Origin: ELB16-189 sp964387475
GTDB lineage: Bacteria; Bacteroidota; Bacteroidia; Cytophagales; Cyclobacteriaceae
Direction: 5' to 3'
DNA length: 64,000 nt
Assembly: GCA_964387475.1 (NCBI GenBank)
Contig: CAYLWU010000002.1
Location: forward strand, 127,033-191,032
A model generated the notes under the pieces. That model was given only the letters and a program-made list of their open reading frames with translations, was not told the DNA's origin and made no database searches. Shown here in pieces: positions 26,400 to 35,676 of the stretch; position 1 is the first letter of the stretch, and every line of letters begins with the position of its first letter. Both the position numbers and the translations under genes were made by a program.

Positions 26400-28604
26400 C
26401 TACCGCAGCAAATAGCGCACGCCCAAAAATCCGCGCATGCCTTGCAGCGGCGCGTAGTTGTAGGAAGCATCAAAGCGCTCGCCAAACGGATCTTCCGGGT
26501 GGAGAATCGGATGCTTCGGAATGAAATTTAACAAGTTCTTTACGCCACCGTACACTTGCCAACGTTCTTGAATGGGCTTGTTTAGTTGCACGTTGATTAA
26601 ACTAAACCAGGGCGACTGGGGCGGGCGGAAATCGTCTGGTACTACGGGCAAGTACATCGGGCCATACACGCGACCGGTGAGGTCAATGCTCCAGTTACTT
26701 TTGGGCAGCGTATACGAGGCGGCAAACGTACCGGAAAATCCGGGCGCGTAAAACTGCGGAACGGTGCGCTCGCTATCGGGCAGCACTTCGCGCTGAAATA
26801 CATCTAAAAGCGTAATGCCGGTAATGACCTTCAGCCCGTTCGTCCAGGATCGATCTGCATTAAGGGTGATGCCGCGCGAAATGGCTTCACCATTGAGGTT
26901 ATCGTAGATGATGAGGTTTGGATCGGTATCGTAATCGGCAAATATCTTATTGGTGAAATAGGTGTAAAAGGCACTTACATCCAGCGTGGTGAAACCATTT
27001 CGGTGGGTGAGGGTGCGCGCATAGTTTAGATTTAGGTTCCAGGTTTGCTCGGGCCGCAAATCATTGCGGATGAGCAGCACACGTGCACCAGTAAGCGCGG
27101 CATGTTCTTCGGTAAACACATTGACCACGCGGAAACCGCTGCCACCGGTAACGCGAATCACGTCTTGTTTGGTGGGGTTTATTTTCAGACTCAGGCGCGG
27201 CGTAATAATGCTGCCGTGGGTATTGTGATGGTCGTATCGCAGGCCGGTAAGTGTACTCAGCGTTGAGCTCCAGCGCGTCTCTGCTTGCGCGAAGATGCCG
27301 GGCAGGAACGTGCGTTGCGCCATATTGCTGCCGTCAAAGGTGCGGGTGGCGGGTGTGTTGTCATCATAATACACATACCTTAACGGTATTCCCGCGAGCC
27401 AATCGGTACCGTTCACTTTTTTGGCCCACCGCAACTGATTAAAGGCCACGTACTGGCGGCCCATGTAGGGCGTAACGCCATAATAGGAATCTTGTAAATG
27501 AAAATTGTACGACAAATCCCAATGCAGATTTTTTGCCAGCTGGTACACGCCAATTAATTCGCCACGGTTCGTCAAAATCGATTCACCATATACTTGGTCG
27601 CTTCCGCGGTCGGCTGCGGTCCATTGCATTTGGCCGCCCCACCGGTTTTCATGAATGTACCGGCCGGCAAGCGAGAACTGTCGGCCCGAGGCGCGATAGA
27701 AATTCCACTTGTTAAAAAGTGAGTATCTGCGTTGCAGGGCCACGTCCGTAAAGTTGTCGTTGTTGATGTCTCGGCGCTGTTGATAGTCGAAGTAATTCCC
27801 CGACACCAGCACAGACGACCGACCGACCTTGCCCGCCATCGATACATCGGTATTCACCTCGCCCACACTTGTACCGAACGCATCAACTGTAATGCGCGGC
27901 GCCTGCCCCGGGTCTTGCGTAATGATGTTAATCACACCGGCCACCGCCTCTGAGCCATACAACGTAGAAGCCGGTCCTTTCACTACCTCTACACGTTTTA
28001 CTATGCTGTTGGGGATACCAAAAAAGCCATATACGGAGGACAGCGAACTTACGATGGGCATGCCGTCAATCAGCACCATCGTGTACGGACCTTCCAATCC
28101 GTTGATATGGATATCCCCCGCACTGCACACGTTACAGTTCAGCTGCGGTTGAACACCATTTACCATGGCAAGTGCTTCAAAAAGATTTGAGGTGGGGTTT
28201 TTTCGGAATAGCGTTGGCGAGTACACCTCCACCGGAATGGGCGATTGCATCTTGGTTACCTCGCGCAGGGTGCCGCTAATCACTACTTCTTCTAACTGCG
28301 CAACGTCTTCTGCGAGCGCAATTTCCAGCACGATCGATTGACCAGCAGATATGGAAACCACTTTTTCTGCCTTTCCATAACCGATGGCCGAGATCGCCAA
28401 GGTATGTGTGCCCGGCGTCAATTCCATCATAAACCTACCCAGAGAGTCGGCCGCCACCCCTTGCGTGGTTCCTTTTTTTAAAATTTGCGCGTAGGGTACC
28501 GGTTGCTTACCCGATTCAATCACCCCCCGCACCACACCCGTTTGGGCAAATGCAGCTGACACCCAAAAACAGAACAAAAAATATTTAAACGAGCCGAATC
28601 GCAT
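26400..28604 (-). CDS. TonB-dependent outer-membrane receptor with CarboxypepD-like N-terminus
   Basis: 734 residues. Signal peptide (MRFGSFKYFLFCFWVSAAFA), a CarboxypepD_reg-like domain (about 22-105), the plug (about 120-225) and a 22-strand-type barrel to the C-terminal RYLLR. The plug carries a CxxC motif (NCNVCSAGDIHINGLEGP) just before the LIDGMPIVSS segment. This Cys pair recurs in a Bacteroidota receptor subgroup that I associate with metal uptake; I cannot name the ligand from sequence. A DtxR/MntR-like palindrome sits in its promoter (28628-28643). It is convergent with the ABC/DUF3299 operon. Confidence 0.9.
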   Translation of the reverse strand: MRFGSFKYFLFCFWVSAAFAQTGVVRGVIESGKQPVPYAQILKKGTTQGVAADSLGRFMMELTPGTHTLAISAIGYGKAEKVVSISAGQSIVLEIALAEDVAQLEEVVISGTLREVTKMQSPIPVEVYSPTLFRKNPTSNLFEALAMVNGVQPQLNCNVCSAGDIHINGLEGPYTMVLIDGMPIVSSLSSVYGFFGIPNSIVKRVEVVKGPASTLYGSEAVAGVINIITQDPGQAPRITVDAFGTSVGEVNTDVSMAGKVGRSSVLVSGNYFDYQQRRDINNDNFTDVALQRRYSLFNKWNFYRASGRQFSLAGRYIHENRWGGQMQWTAADRGSDQVYGESILTNRGELIGVYQLAKNLHWDLSYNFHLQDSYYGVTPYMGRQYVAFNQLRWAKKVNGTDWLAGIPLRYVYYDDNTPATRTFDGSNMAQRTFLPGIFAQAETRWSSTLSTLTGLRYDHHNTHGSIITPRLSLKINPTKQDVIRVTGGSGFRVVNVFTEEHAALTGARVLLIRNDLRPEQTWNLNLNYARTLTHRNGFTTLDVSAFYTYFTNKIFADYDTDPNLIIYDNLNGEAISRGITLNADRSWTNGLKVITGITLLDVFQREVLPDSERTVPQFYAPGFSGTFAASYTLPKSNWSIDLTGRVYGPMYLPVVPDDFRPPQSPWFSLINVQLNKPIQERWQVYGGVKNLLNFIPKHPILHPEDPFGERFDASYNYAPLQGMRGFLGVRYLLR

Positions 28605-28615
28605 AATTTGTGCCG

Positions 28616-28646
28616 CAAAAATAATAATTTAGATTAATCTAAAAAA
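28616..28646 (-). promoter_or_regulatory. TonB-receptor promoter with embedded DtxR/MntR-type operator
   Basis: Reading the minus strand, TTT at 28646-28644, a 20-nt spacer, then TATTTTTG at 28623-28616 (exact TAnnTTTG), 12 nt before the receptor start. The spacer is almost filled by a perfect 16-bp palindrome, TTTAGATTAATCTAAA (28628-28643). The TTAG-N6-CTAA half-sites resemble DtxR/MntR family operators. A repressor bound here would cover the space between the -33 and -7 elements. Confidence 0.6.
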
Positions 28647-29946
28647 TTGCCTTTTCGCGGGCCGACCAAAAATACAGGGCGACCCCCGGCAGCAGTGTGG
28701 CGGCCACATACAACAGCACCACGGGGTTGGTGGTAAAAACAAACACCATCATCCAGGCCGAGACGATTACAAACAACACCGGCGGCAGCGGGTAGCCCGG
28801 TATCCGGAATGTGGTGAAGCTTGCGGGGTGCGTTTTTCTGATCCGGAAAATGGCCAGTACCGTTAGCATGGAAAAAAAGGACAGACTCACGGAAATGTAT
28901 TGGATGATTTCCTGAAAAGAGCTGACCACCACCAGCGCCACAGACCACGCCAGCTGAAACAAAATGGCCACATAAGGCATGTTGAACCGGTTGGGCCGGG
29001 AAAAGAACTGTAGCCGGGGGTAGTCTTGCCCCATGGCCTCCGTTACCCGCGGGCCGGCAATGGTCATGGCACTTAGCGTGGAGAGCAGCGCCATGCTGAA
29101 CAGTGATGTAAACACGGTGCCAATCGCGGGGCCAAACAACTTAAACGCAACCACATTGCCGATGTCGTTCTTGCCTTGCAATTCATCAAATGAAGCCACG
29201 TACAAAAACATGGCGTTTAGCGCCAGATAAATCAGCGTTACGGCGGTGGTGCCGATAAGCAGTGCACGCGGCACAGTGCGCACCGGGTCATGCATGTTTC
29301 CAGCCACATAGGCGGCCGCATTCCAGCCGGTGTAGGCAAAAACCACATATACCAATGAGGTTACAAAACCTACGGTGGGTATCAACTCCCAGTCCGCCGC
29401 GGTGGGCAGAAAAGAGATACCGCTGGCGTCAGACGAGAAGAATAACGGTGCGAGGCAGAAGAAAACGATCAACCCCACTTTTACTGACGTGAGCAGGGTT
29501 TGTACAGCACCACCCACGCGCACCCCAAACCAGTGAATGGCGGATACGAAAACAATGGAAGCTATGGCGATGCCCTTTACGGGGATTCCGAGCCACGCGG
29601 ACGCGTATTCCCCAATCGCCAGTGCAACGGCTGAAATCGCCCCGGCAAACCCCACCAGCGCGCTCGTCCAGCCGGCCAGAAATCCCAGCAGGGGATGAAC
29701 TGTTTTTGAAAGGTAATAGTATTCACCGCCAGAGCGCTGCAGCGTAACCGAAATCTCGGCATACGTCATCGCTCCACAAATGGCTACCACGCCGCCCACG
29801 AGCCACAGTAACAAGATGGTAAATCCGGAGGGCAGGGGTTCAACCTGGTAGCCAAGTGAAGTAAATACACCCGTACCAATCATGTTGGCCATGACCAGCG
29901 CGATGCCCACCGGTAACGTGTATTTCTCCGCTTTGTGCGAATTCAT
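28639..29946 (-). CDS. APC-superfamily amino acid permease
   Basis: 435 residues with about 12 transmembrane segments. The first helix has IGTGVFTSLGYQ, the unwound substrate-binding segment typical of APC carriers, and ISVTLQRSGGEYYYLSKTVHP is the second conserved region. FAYTGWNAAAYVAGNMHDPVRTVPRA is the TM6-type motif. It probably exchanges or imports amino acids or polyamines; the substrate cannot be fixed. Its stop codon lies inside the operator of the TonB receptor downstream. It follows the fasciclin gene, separated by a strong terminator. Confidence 0.88.
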   Translation of the reverse strand: MNSHKAEKYTLPVGIALVMANMIGTGVFTSLGYQVEPLPSGFTILLLWLVGGVVAICGAMTYAEISVTLQRSGGEYYYLSKTVHPLLGFLAGWTSALVGFAGAISAVALAIGEYASAWLGIPVKGIAIASIVFVSAIHWFGVRVGGAVQTLLTSVKVGLIVFFCLAPLFFSSDASGISFLPTAADWELIPTVGFVTSLVYVVFAYTGWNAAAYVAGNMHDPVRTVPRALLIGTTAVTLIYLALNAMFLYVASFDELQGKNDIGNVVAFKLFGPAIGTVFTSLFSMALLSTLSAMTIAGPRVTEAMGQDYPRLQFFSRPNRFNMPYVAILFQLAWSVALVVVSSFQEIIQYISVSLSFFSMLTVLAIFRIRKTHPASFTTFRIPGYPLPPVLFVIVSAWMMVFVFTTNPVVLLYVAATLLPGVALYFWSAREKAIF

Positions 29947-29956
29947 GTATGCAAAC

Positions 29957-29992
29957 TAAAAAAAGAAAGGCTGCCCGTTAAGGCAGCCTTTC
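29957..29992 (-). terminator. Terminator after the fasciclin gene
   Basis: GAAAGGCTGCC (29965-29975) pairs perfectly with GGCAGCCTTTC (29982-29992) around a 6-nt loop. On the minus strand a run of T follows (complement of 29957-29964), placing it 24 nt after the fasciclin stop and just before the permease start. Confidence 0.9.
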
Positions 29993-30015
29993 AAATTATC
30001 CCCGTAAGGGAACAA

Positions 30016-30609
30016 TTACATTTTCTTAGGCACCAATACTTTGTTGGTCATGTGTACCACACCGTTGCTTACTGCAACATCGGGGTTGGTTACTTCTGCA
30101 CCGCCTACTGTTACTTTTCCGTCTTTAATGGAAACTTTCAGTTTTTCGCCTTGCAGCGTAACGATTTCCTGGCCGTCTTTCAAATCGGCAGATTTTACCG
30201 TACCTGCTACTACGTGGTATTTCAATACGCTCTGCAGTTTGCTCTTGTTCTCAGCCTTCAACAGGTTATCTACTGTTGCCTGGATCGCTGCAAATGCATC
30301 GTTTGTGGGCGCAAATACCGTGAAAGCGTCAGCGCCATTCAGGGTTTCGGCCAGTTCGCCTGCCTGCAATGCTGCTACCAGCGTGCTCAGGTTGGGTGTA
30401 GCAATAGCAAATTGCGTGATCGGCTTCGGCAATGCTGCGATGGAATCAGCTATGCGCTTCGCAGCGGCTTCAGCTGCAGCGATAGAATCCGCTACGCGAA
30501 TAGAATCTTGCTTTGCTTTTTCTTTAGCTGCCTGGTTGCCGCAGCTTGAAACGATGATTGCAAACACTGCGAAAGCGCTTACAAGCATCAGGGACTTTGT
30601 GGTCTTCAT
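30016..30609 (-). CDS. Fasciclin-domain lipoprotein
   Basis: 197 residues. A lipobox-like VSSC puts the lipidated cysteine at C23. Residues 24-60 are an Ala/Lys/Asp-rich helix with repeated DSI/RVADSIAAAEAAAKRIADS units. One FAS1 domain follows (about 66-197), with the H1 motif DAFTVFAPTNDAFAAI and the H2 motif LKYHVVAGTVKSADL, ending GVVHMTNKVLVP. FAS1 domains mediate adhesion. The helical stalk probably spaces the domain from the membrane. Highly expressed genes of this type are common in Bacteroidota, from memory. Confidence 0.92.
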   Translation of the reverse strand: MKTTKSLMLVSAFAVFAIIVSSCGNQAAKEKAKQDSIRVADSIAAAEAAAKRIADSIAALPKPITQFAIATPNLSTLVAALQAGELAETLNGADAFTVFAPTNDAFAAIQATVDNLLKAENKSKLQSVLKYHVVAGTVKSADLKDGQEIVTLQGEKLKVSIKDGKVTVGGAEVTNPDVAVSNGVVHMTNKVLVPKKM

Positions 30610-30682
30610 AGTTTATTTTGGTTAGAAAATTAGTTACGTTCTTGAAACAGGATTTCGCCCGTATTGTTTTGGGCCCGCAAAT

Positions 30683-31681
30683 TTAATTGAAACGGATAGG
30701 AATACTCTGCCAGAGTTGATTTTCTTTTCCATACAACTCCAACTGCATGGGCGGCAAAACATTATTCCAGTTTATGCGAATGATGCCATAGTTTTTTTCG
30801 ACTATCAATTGCCCCACGCGGTATTGATTTGCCTCCTCCCGCGCGCTTTGCCAGGTGTGGGTTAGCCCACTGGAGGTAAAATCGTACAAGGGGTAGGGAA
30901 GACCGGGTGTAGTCATTTTCGAAACCTCGCCAATGTGCCGGTCGCCACTGATGAAGACCACATTTTTGGCCTCGGTTTTTGCCAGCAAGCGTAACATCCG
31001 TTGCCGTTCCGCCGGGAAATTGCTCCATTTTTCAAACCGATGCTCGGCCGACAGAAATTGAATGCTACTGCCTATAATGTGGTATTCGGCCGTGCTGTTT
31101 TTCAACTCTTTTTCAAGCCATTGCCACTGCGCTTCCCCCAGAATGGTTCCGGTTTCGTTGGGTTGGTAGTTGGCGTTGGGCCCGCTGGTGCGATAAACCG
31201 TGTCGCGAAAGAACCGGGTGTCGAGCAGAATAACTTTCACCTGGCGGTAACCCTGGCCAAGTAAGAAGCTGCTGTAGGCCCCGGCGCGCGTTCTCCGCGC
31301 ACTGCCGGGCGAGACATCCAAAAAGTCGAGCATCAGTTGCTGGCTTTCCTTCTTTTTTACAAATCCCTTTCCGCCATCGTTTACGCCATAGTCGTGATCA
31401 TCCCACGTGCCGATAATCGGGCATGTTTTCATCAGGGTTTGATAGTCGGGGTGCGATTTCTGCTGATCGTATTTGCGTTTCAGCACAGCCATGTCGTGCG
31501 AGTCGCCATAAATATTGTCGCCCAACCAAATCCATAGGTCAGGCTTTTGTGCGATCACCTCTTTCCAGAGTTGTTCGGGCGCATCCTGGCGGCTGCACGA
31601 ACCAAAAGCGATTACAGTTTGATCCTGGGCACCCACCACGTAGGCGTACAGGCACACTACAGCAAGCAGAGCACTTTTCAT
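30683..31681 (-). CDS. PhoD-like alkaline phosphatase/phosphodiesterase
   Basis: 332 residues from ATG 31681, which begins a clean signal peptide (MKSALLAVVCLYAYVVGAQ); the in-frame extension from 31717 is not signal-like. Metal motifs are FGSCSRQ (metal-bridging cysteine region), WLGDNIYGD, GTWDDHDYGVND and FISGDRHIGE. These are the calcium/iron PhoD family residues for phosphodiester hydrolysis. It is shorter than classic PhoD and lacks the N-terminal propeller-like part. Upstream lies the divergent CocE-type gene. Confidence 0.88.
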   Translation of the reverse strand: MKSALLAVVCLYAYVVGAQDQTVIAFGSCSRQDAPEQLWKEVIAQKPDLWIWLGDNIYGDSHDMAVLKRKYDQQKSHPDYQTLMKTCPIIGTWDDHDYGVNDGGKGFVKKKESQQLMLDFLDVSPGSARRTRAGAYSSFLLGQGYRQVKVILLDTRFFRDTVYRTSGPNANYQPNETGTILGEAQWQWLEKELKNSTAEYHIIGSSIQFLSAEHRFEKWSNFPAERQRMLRLLAKTEAKNVVFISGDRHIGEVSKMTTPGLPYPLYDFTSSGLTHTWQSAREEANQYRVGQLIVEKNYGIIRINWNNVLPPMQLELYGKENQLWQSIPIRFN

Positions 31682-31725
31682 CCGGCCGCAAATGTAAGGG
31701 TAGGCATGGGTTTGCAAAAATCGGG

Positions 31726-31756
31726 TTGCGATTCGGTTGCTAAGTTCCTACTTTTC
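31726..31756 (+). promoter_or_regulatory. Promoter of the CocE-GDSL-BNR operon
   Basis: TTG at 31726-31728, exactly 20 nt spacer, then TACTTTTC at 31749-31756, one mismatch from TAnnTTTG. It is 24 nt before the CocE-type start codon. Confidence 0.5.
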
Positions 31757-31779
31757 AACTTTTACAAGTAAAAACAGAT

Positions 31780-33690
31780 ATGAAGCGTTCTTTATTTCTT
31801 TGTGTCGTACTTCTCCTCGGTGGAGTGGCTTTTGCGCAGGTGCCAGACTCGGTGTATGTGCGTACCCATTACGAAAAGCAGGAAGTGTACATCCCCATGC
31901 GCGATGGTGTAAAGTTGTTCACCACCATTTACACGCCCAAAGACAAAACCAAATCGTATCCTTTTTTGATGCAGCGCACCTGTTACAATGTGGGCCCATA
32001 TGGTGCGAACAAATTCGAACGCACGCTTGGCCCCTCGAAGTATGCCATGTACGATGGCTACATTTTTGTGTATCAGGATGTGCGCGGCCGTTGGATGTCG
32101 GAAGGAACGTTTGATAACATGCGGCCCAATATTCCGGGTAACGACCGCAAAAATAAAACGGCCATTGACGAGGCCAGCGACACGTGGGATACCATCGACT
32201 GGTTAATCAAGAATGTAAAAGGAAACAACGGTAAAGTGGGGCAGTGGGGTATTTCTTACCCCGGCTTCTACACCGCCGCTGCTATTCCAGATGCCCATCC
32301 GGCGCTGCGGGCGTCTTCGCCACAGGCACCCATTGCCGATTTCTTCTTTGACGATTTTCACCACAACGGCGCGTTTTTGCAAAGTTACCTTGCCGCTTTT
32401 GCGGTATTTGGCTACCAAAAAGATACGCCTACCGACAAAAGCTGGTACGATGATAAGTTGATGCGTTTCCGCGATCAACCGGTAGCCGATGGCTACGACT
32501 TCAACCTGCGCATTGGACCTTTGAAGAACGCCACTGCTAAGTTTCACAACGACAACTTTTTCTGGCAACAAATTGTGGATCATCCGAATTACGATGCATT
32601 CTGGCAACAACGCAACCTGCTGCCGCACCTGAAGAACGTAAACCACGCGGTAATGACCGTGGGCGGGTGGTTTGATGCTGAGGATTTGTATGGCCCGTTG
32701 AACATTTACAAATCAATTGAGAGAAGCAGCCCCGCGGCAAAAAACACCATCGTCATGGGCCCGTGGGCCCACGGGCAGTGGTCATCGCCCGACCGCGGAG
32801 CCACGATTCATAACCATATCAACTTTGGCGACAGCATCAATACCTTTTACCAGCGTGAAGTGGAACGCAAATTTTTTGCCTACCATTTAAAAGGCGAGGG
32901 GAACGGCACCTTTGCCGAGGCACTCATGTTCGATACCGGCAAGAAAGAGTGGCGAAAGTTTGACGCGTGGCCGCCCAAAGAAATTCCCCCCGCGAAGCTT
33001 TACTTCGGGGCAAATGGTAAACTGGGTGTAAATCAGCCACAGCCGGAACAAGCCGTTTTTGAGTACCTCAGCGATCCCGCAAAGCCGGTGCCCTACACCT
33101 CCCAAACCGAGCGCCTGGTTTTTACCCCGCGCCAATTCATGAGCGATGATCAACGCGATGCAAGCCGCAGACCCGATGTGTTGACTTTTGAAACCGATCC
33201 GCTTACCGATGAGATGACACTGGCCGGAGAAATTATGGCCCGCTTGAAAGTGGCGATGACGGGCACCGATGCCGACTTCATTGTTAAGTTAATCGATGTA
33301 TATCCGCCAGATCATCCAAACTATAAGCACAATCCAGCCAATATTGTAATGGGCGGGTATCAGCAACTCGTGCGCCACGAGGTGTTTCGCGGGCGGTTCC
33401 GCAACAGCTTCGAAAAACCGGAGCCGTTTACCCCCGATCAAATCACAGAGGTAAACTTCCGGTTGCAAGATGTGTTGCATACTTTCAAAAAGGGCCATCG
33501 CATCATGATCCAGATTCACAGCACCTGGTTTCCGTATATCGACCGCAACCCGCAGAAATATGTGGATAACATTTATAAAGCCAACGAGGAGGATTTTATC
33601 AAGTCCACCATTCGGGTGTACGGCTCCTCGGTAGTGGAAGTTGGCGGTGGTGAAAAACTGGATACAAAAATCGATAACAGTAAACGCTGA
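31780..33690 (+). CDS. Secreted CocE/NonD family hydrolase (X-Pro dipeptidyl-peptidase fold)
   Basis: 636 residues with a signal peptide (MKRSLFLCVVLLLGGVAFA). The S15 alpha/beta-hydrolase domain has the oxyanion-side YQDVRGRWMSEG, nucleophile motif GISYPGFYT, a later acid segment near GGWFDAEDLYGP, and catalytic histidine in MGPWAHGQW. A C-terminal jelly-roll domain begins near YLSDPAKPVPYT. Family members hydrolyse esters or acyl-peptide bonds; the substrate is unknown. Overlaps the GDSL gene by 1 nt (TGATG). Confidence 0.92.
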   Translation: MKRSLFLCVVLLLGGVAFAQVPDSVYVRTHYEKQEVYIPMRDGVKLFTTIYTPKDKTKSYPFLMQRTCYNVGPYGANKFERTLGPSKYAMYDGYIFVYQDVRGRWMSEGTFDNMRPNIPGNDRKNKTAIDEASDTWDTIDWLIKNVKGNNGKVGQWGISYPGFYTAAAIPDAHPALRASSPQAPIADFFFDDFHHNGAFLQSYLAAFAVFGYQKDTPTDKSWYDDKLMRFRDQPVADGYDFNLRIGPLKNATAKFHNDNFFWQQIVDHPNYDAFWQQRNLLPHLKNVNHAVMTVGGWFDAEDLYGPLNIYKSIERSSPAAKNTIVMGPWAHGQWSSPDRGATIHNHINFGDSINTFYQREVERKFFAYHLKGEGNGTFAEALMFDTGKKEWRKFDAWPPKEIPPAKLYFGANGKLGVNQPQPEQAVFEYLSDPAKPVPYTSQTERLVFTPRQFMSDDQRDASRRPDVLTFETDPLTDEMTLAGEIMARLKVAMTGTDADFIVKLIDVYPPDHPNYKHNPANIVMGGYQQLVRHEVFRGRFRNSFEKPEPFTPDQITEVNFRLQDVLHTFKKGHRIMIQIHSTWFPYIDRNPQKYVDNIYKANEEDFIKSTIRVYGSSVVEVGGGEKLDTKIDNSKR

Positions 33691-34355
33691 TGCGCCTGCT
33701 TTTCTTTTTGTGTATCATTTCGGCCACCACCTTTGGCCAGCGCACGTGGGACACCATTCCAAACATGCCCGACCACTACAAGAAACGGGTAGCCCTTTTC
33801 AAAAAACAAAAGGTGGTTACCGGTCGAATCATGATGGTAGGCAACAGCATTACCGAGGGCGGAAACTGGAAGAAGTTGATTGGGGATACCACCGTGATCA
33901 ATCGCGGGGTTTCGGGCGACATTACCTTTGGATTGCTCCAACGCGTGGATGACATCACCCAACGAAAGCCCGCCAAACTGTTTGTGTTAATCGGTGTTAA
34001 CGACCTGTCGAAGAAAATTCCGGAGGAAGTAATCTTGCAAAACATCCTCACTTTTGTACGGCAAGTGCAGGCCCGCTCAGGCAGTACACAGATTTTTGTA
34101 CAGAGCATTTTGCCGGTGAATCCCGGTTTCAAAAATTTTCCCGCCGGGTATAACGTGGGCGATGCCGTACTTACAATTAATTCCCAACTACAAAAGATTG
34201 CCGCACGGTTTAATTTCACTTTCGTGGATATTCATGCGGCATTCACCGACAAAGACGGACAACTGCACGCCCAGTATTCTAACGATGGACTGCATTTGAA
34301 CGAAGCGGGCTATCAGCGGTGGGTAAAGGTTTTGAAAGATGCAAAACACTTATAG
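33690..34355 (+). CDS. SGNH/GDSL-family hydrolase
   Basis: 221 residues with a signal peptide (MRLLFFLCIISATTFG). Block I is MVGNSITEGGNW (nucleophile S), block II has the glycine in NRGVSGD, block III is LIGVNDL (Asn), and block V is NDGLHLNEAGYQ (Asp and His). These make a complete SGNH catalytic set, so it is likely an active esterase or acetylxylan/GlcNAc deacetylase-type enzyme. It is coupled to the CocE gene, so the two may act on the same esterified polymer. Its end overlaps the upstream reading frame of the BNR gene, but the BNR start at 34378 falls after it. Confidence 0.9.
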   Translation: MRLLFFLCIISATTFGQRTWDTIPNMPDHYKKRVALFKKQKVVTGRIMMVGNSITEGGNWKKLIGDTTVINRGVSGDITFGLLQRVDDITQRKPAKLFVLIGVNDLSKKIPEEVILQNILTFVRQVQARSGSTQIFVQSILPVNPGFKNFPAGYNVGDAVLTINSQLQKIAARFNFTFVDIHAAFTDKDGQLHAQYSNDGLHLNEAGYQRWVKVLKDAKHL

Positions 34356-34377
34356 ATTTGTTTCGAATTGTGGAGCG

Positions 34378-35676
34378 ATGAAGCGTATACTTTGTTTTTT
34401 GATTTTCGCGGTAACCGTATGTGGTGCAACCGCCCAGTTTAAAAATATTTCGTTGGCACGCCAGGTGGATGGTGTGTACCCGCCCCTGGAGCCAAGCATT
34501 GCGATTAACCCCAGGAATCCAAAAAATATTGTTGCCGGTGTTGTGCTCGATCGATCCATCTACACGAAAGACGGTGGGCAGACGTGGCAAGAATCCAAGC
34601 TGGTATCGCCTTATGGCGTGTTTGGCGATCCGGCGTTAGTTGCCGATAATAAAGGACATTTCTACTTTTTTCACCTGGCTGATCCAAGCGGGAAGGGGCG
34701 CAGCAATGACGCGTGGCTAGACCGCATCGTGGTACAGAAATCTACCGATGGCGGTGCTACCTGGAGTGAGGGCGAATCGATTGGTAACAACCCTCCAAAA
34801 GATCAAGACAAACAATGGGCAGCTGTTCATCCGCGAAAGCAACAGATTTATGCCACCTGGACGCAGTTTGATAAATATGGTTCGAAGGATACCACCTGCC
34901 ACTCGAATATCATGTTTAGCGCATCAGTAAACGCCGGCAAAAAATGGTCGAGAGCCGTCCGCATCAATCAACTTCAGGGTGATTGTATTGATGATGACAA
35001 CACAACGGAAGGCGCGGTGCCCGCGATCAGTAATGACGGCCGGATTTTTGTAACCTGGGCGGTGCAGGATGCCATCTTCTTTGATCGCTCGTACGATGGC
35101 GGCGAGCGTTGGTTGAGGAACGATTTGGCCATTCAACGAATTCATGGTGGTTGGAGCATGAAGATTCCCGGGCTGAGCCGCTGCAATGGCATGCCCGTGT
35201 TGATGATTGATAACAGCCCCTCGCGCTTCACAGGAAGTTTGTATTTGGTTTGGGCCGACCAAAAGAATGGTGAAAACGATACGGACATCTGGTTTTCCAG
35301 ATCCACCAGCAGTGGCGATAACTGGACCGCCCCTGTGCGCATCAATCAGGATGGCCCCGGCAAACACCAGTTTCTGCCCTGGATGGCGGTAGACCAAACC
35401 AACGGCTACATTTACATTGTGTACTACGACCGCAGAGCGTACGATGATACACAGACTGATGTGTACCTGGCTTACTCCACGGATGGCGGCAATAAGTTTA
35501 CCGAAGTGAAAATCAGTGAGTCTCCGTTTGTGCCCTCCGATCAGAAATTTTTTGGAGACTACAACAATATTTCTGCCCACAAAGGCATCATTGCACCGAT
35601 CTGGACGCGTATGGACGAGGGGCGCACAAGCGTGTGGACTGCCATCATCAAACAGGAAGACTTAGTTAAACCTTAA
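34378..35676 (+). CDS. Secreted BNR/sialidase-fold protein
   Basis: 432 residues from ATG 34378, which opens a signal peptide (MKRILCFLIFAVTVCGATAQ). Asp-box motifs recur: TKDGGQTWQES, STDGGATWSEG, SASVNAGKKWSRA, SYDGGERWLR, STSSGDNWTA and STDGGNKFTE, indicating a six-bladed propeller. I do not see the sialidase arginine triad clearly, so sialidase activity is uncertain. Its TAA stop shares the TTAA palindrome with the convergent DsbA-type gene (4-nt overlap). Confidence 0.82.
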   Translation: MKRILCFLIFAVTVCGATAQFKNISLARQVDGVYPPLEPSIAINPRNPKNIVAGVVLDRSIYTKDGGQTWQESKLVSPYGVFGDPALVADNKGHFYFFHLADPSGKGRSNDAWLDRIVVQKSTDGGATWSEGESIGNNPPKDQDKQWAAVHPRKQQIYATWTQFDKYGSKDTTCHSNIMFSASVNAGKKWSRAVRINQLQGDCIDDDNTTEGAVPAISNDGRIFVTWAVQDAIFFDRSYDGGERWLRNDLAIQRIHGGWSMKIPGLSRCNGMPVLMIDNSPSRFTGSLYLVWADQKNGENDTDIWFSRSTSSGDNWTAPVRINQDGPGKHQFLPWMAVDQTNGYIYIVYYDRRAYDDTQTDVYLAYSTDGGNKFTEVKISESPFVPSDQKFFGDYNNISAHKGIIAPIWTRMDEGRTSVWTAIIKQEDLVKP

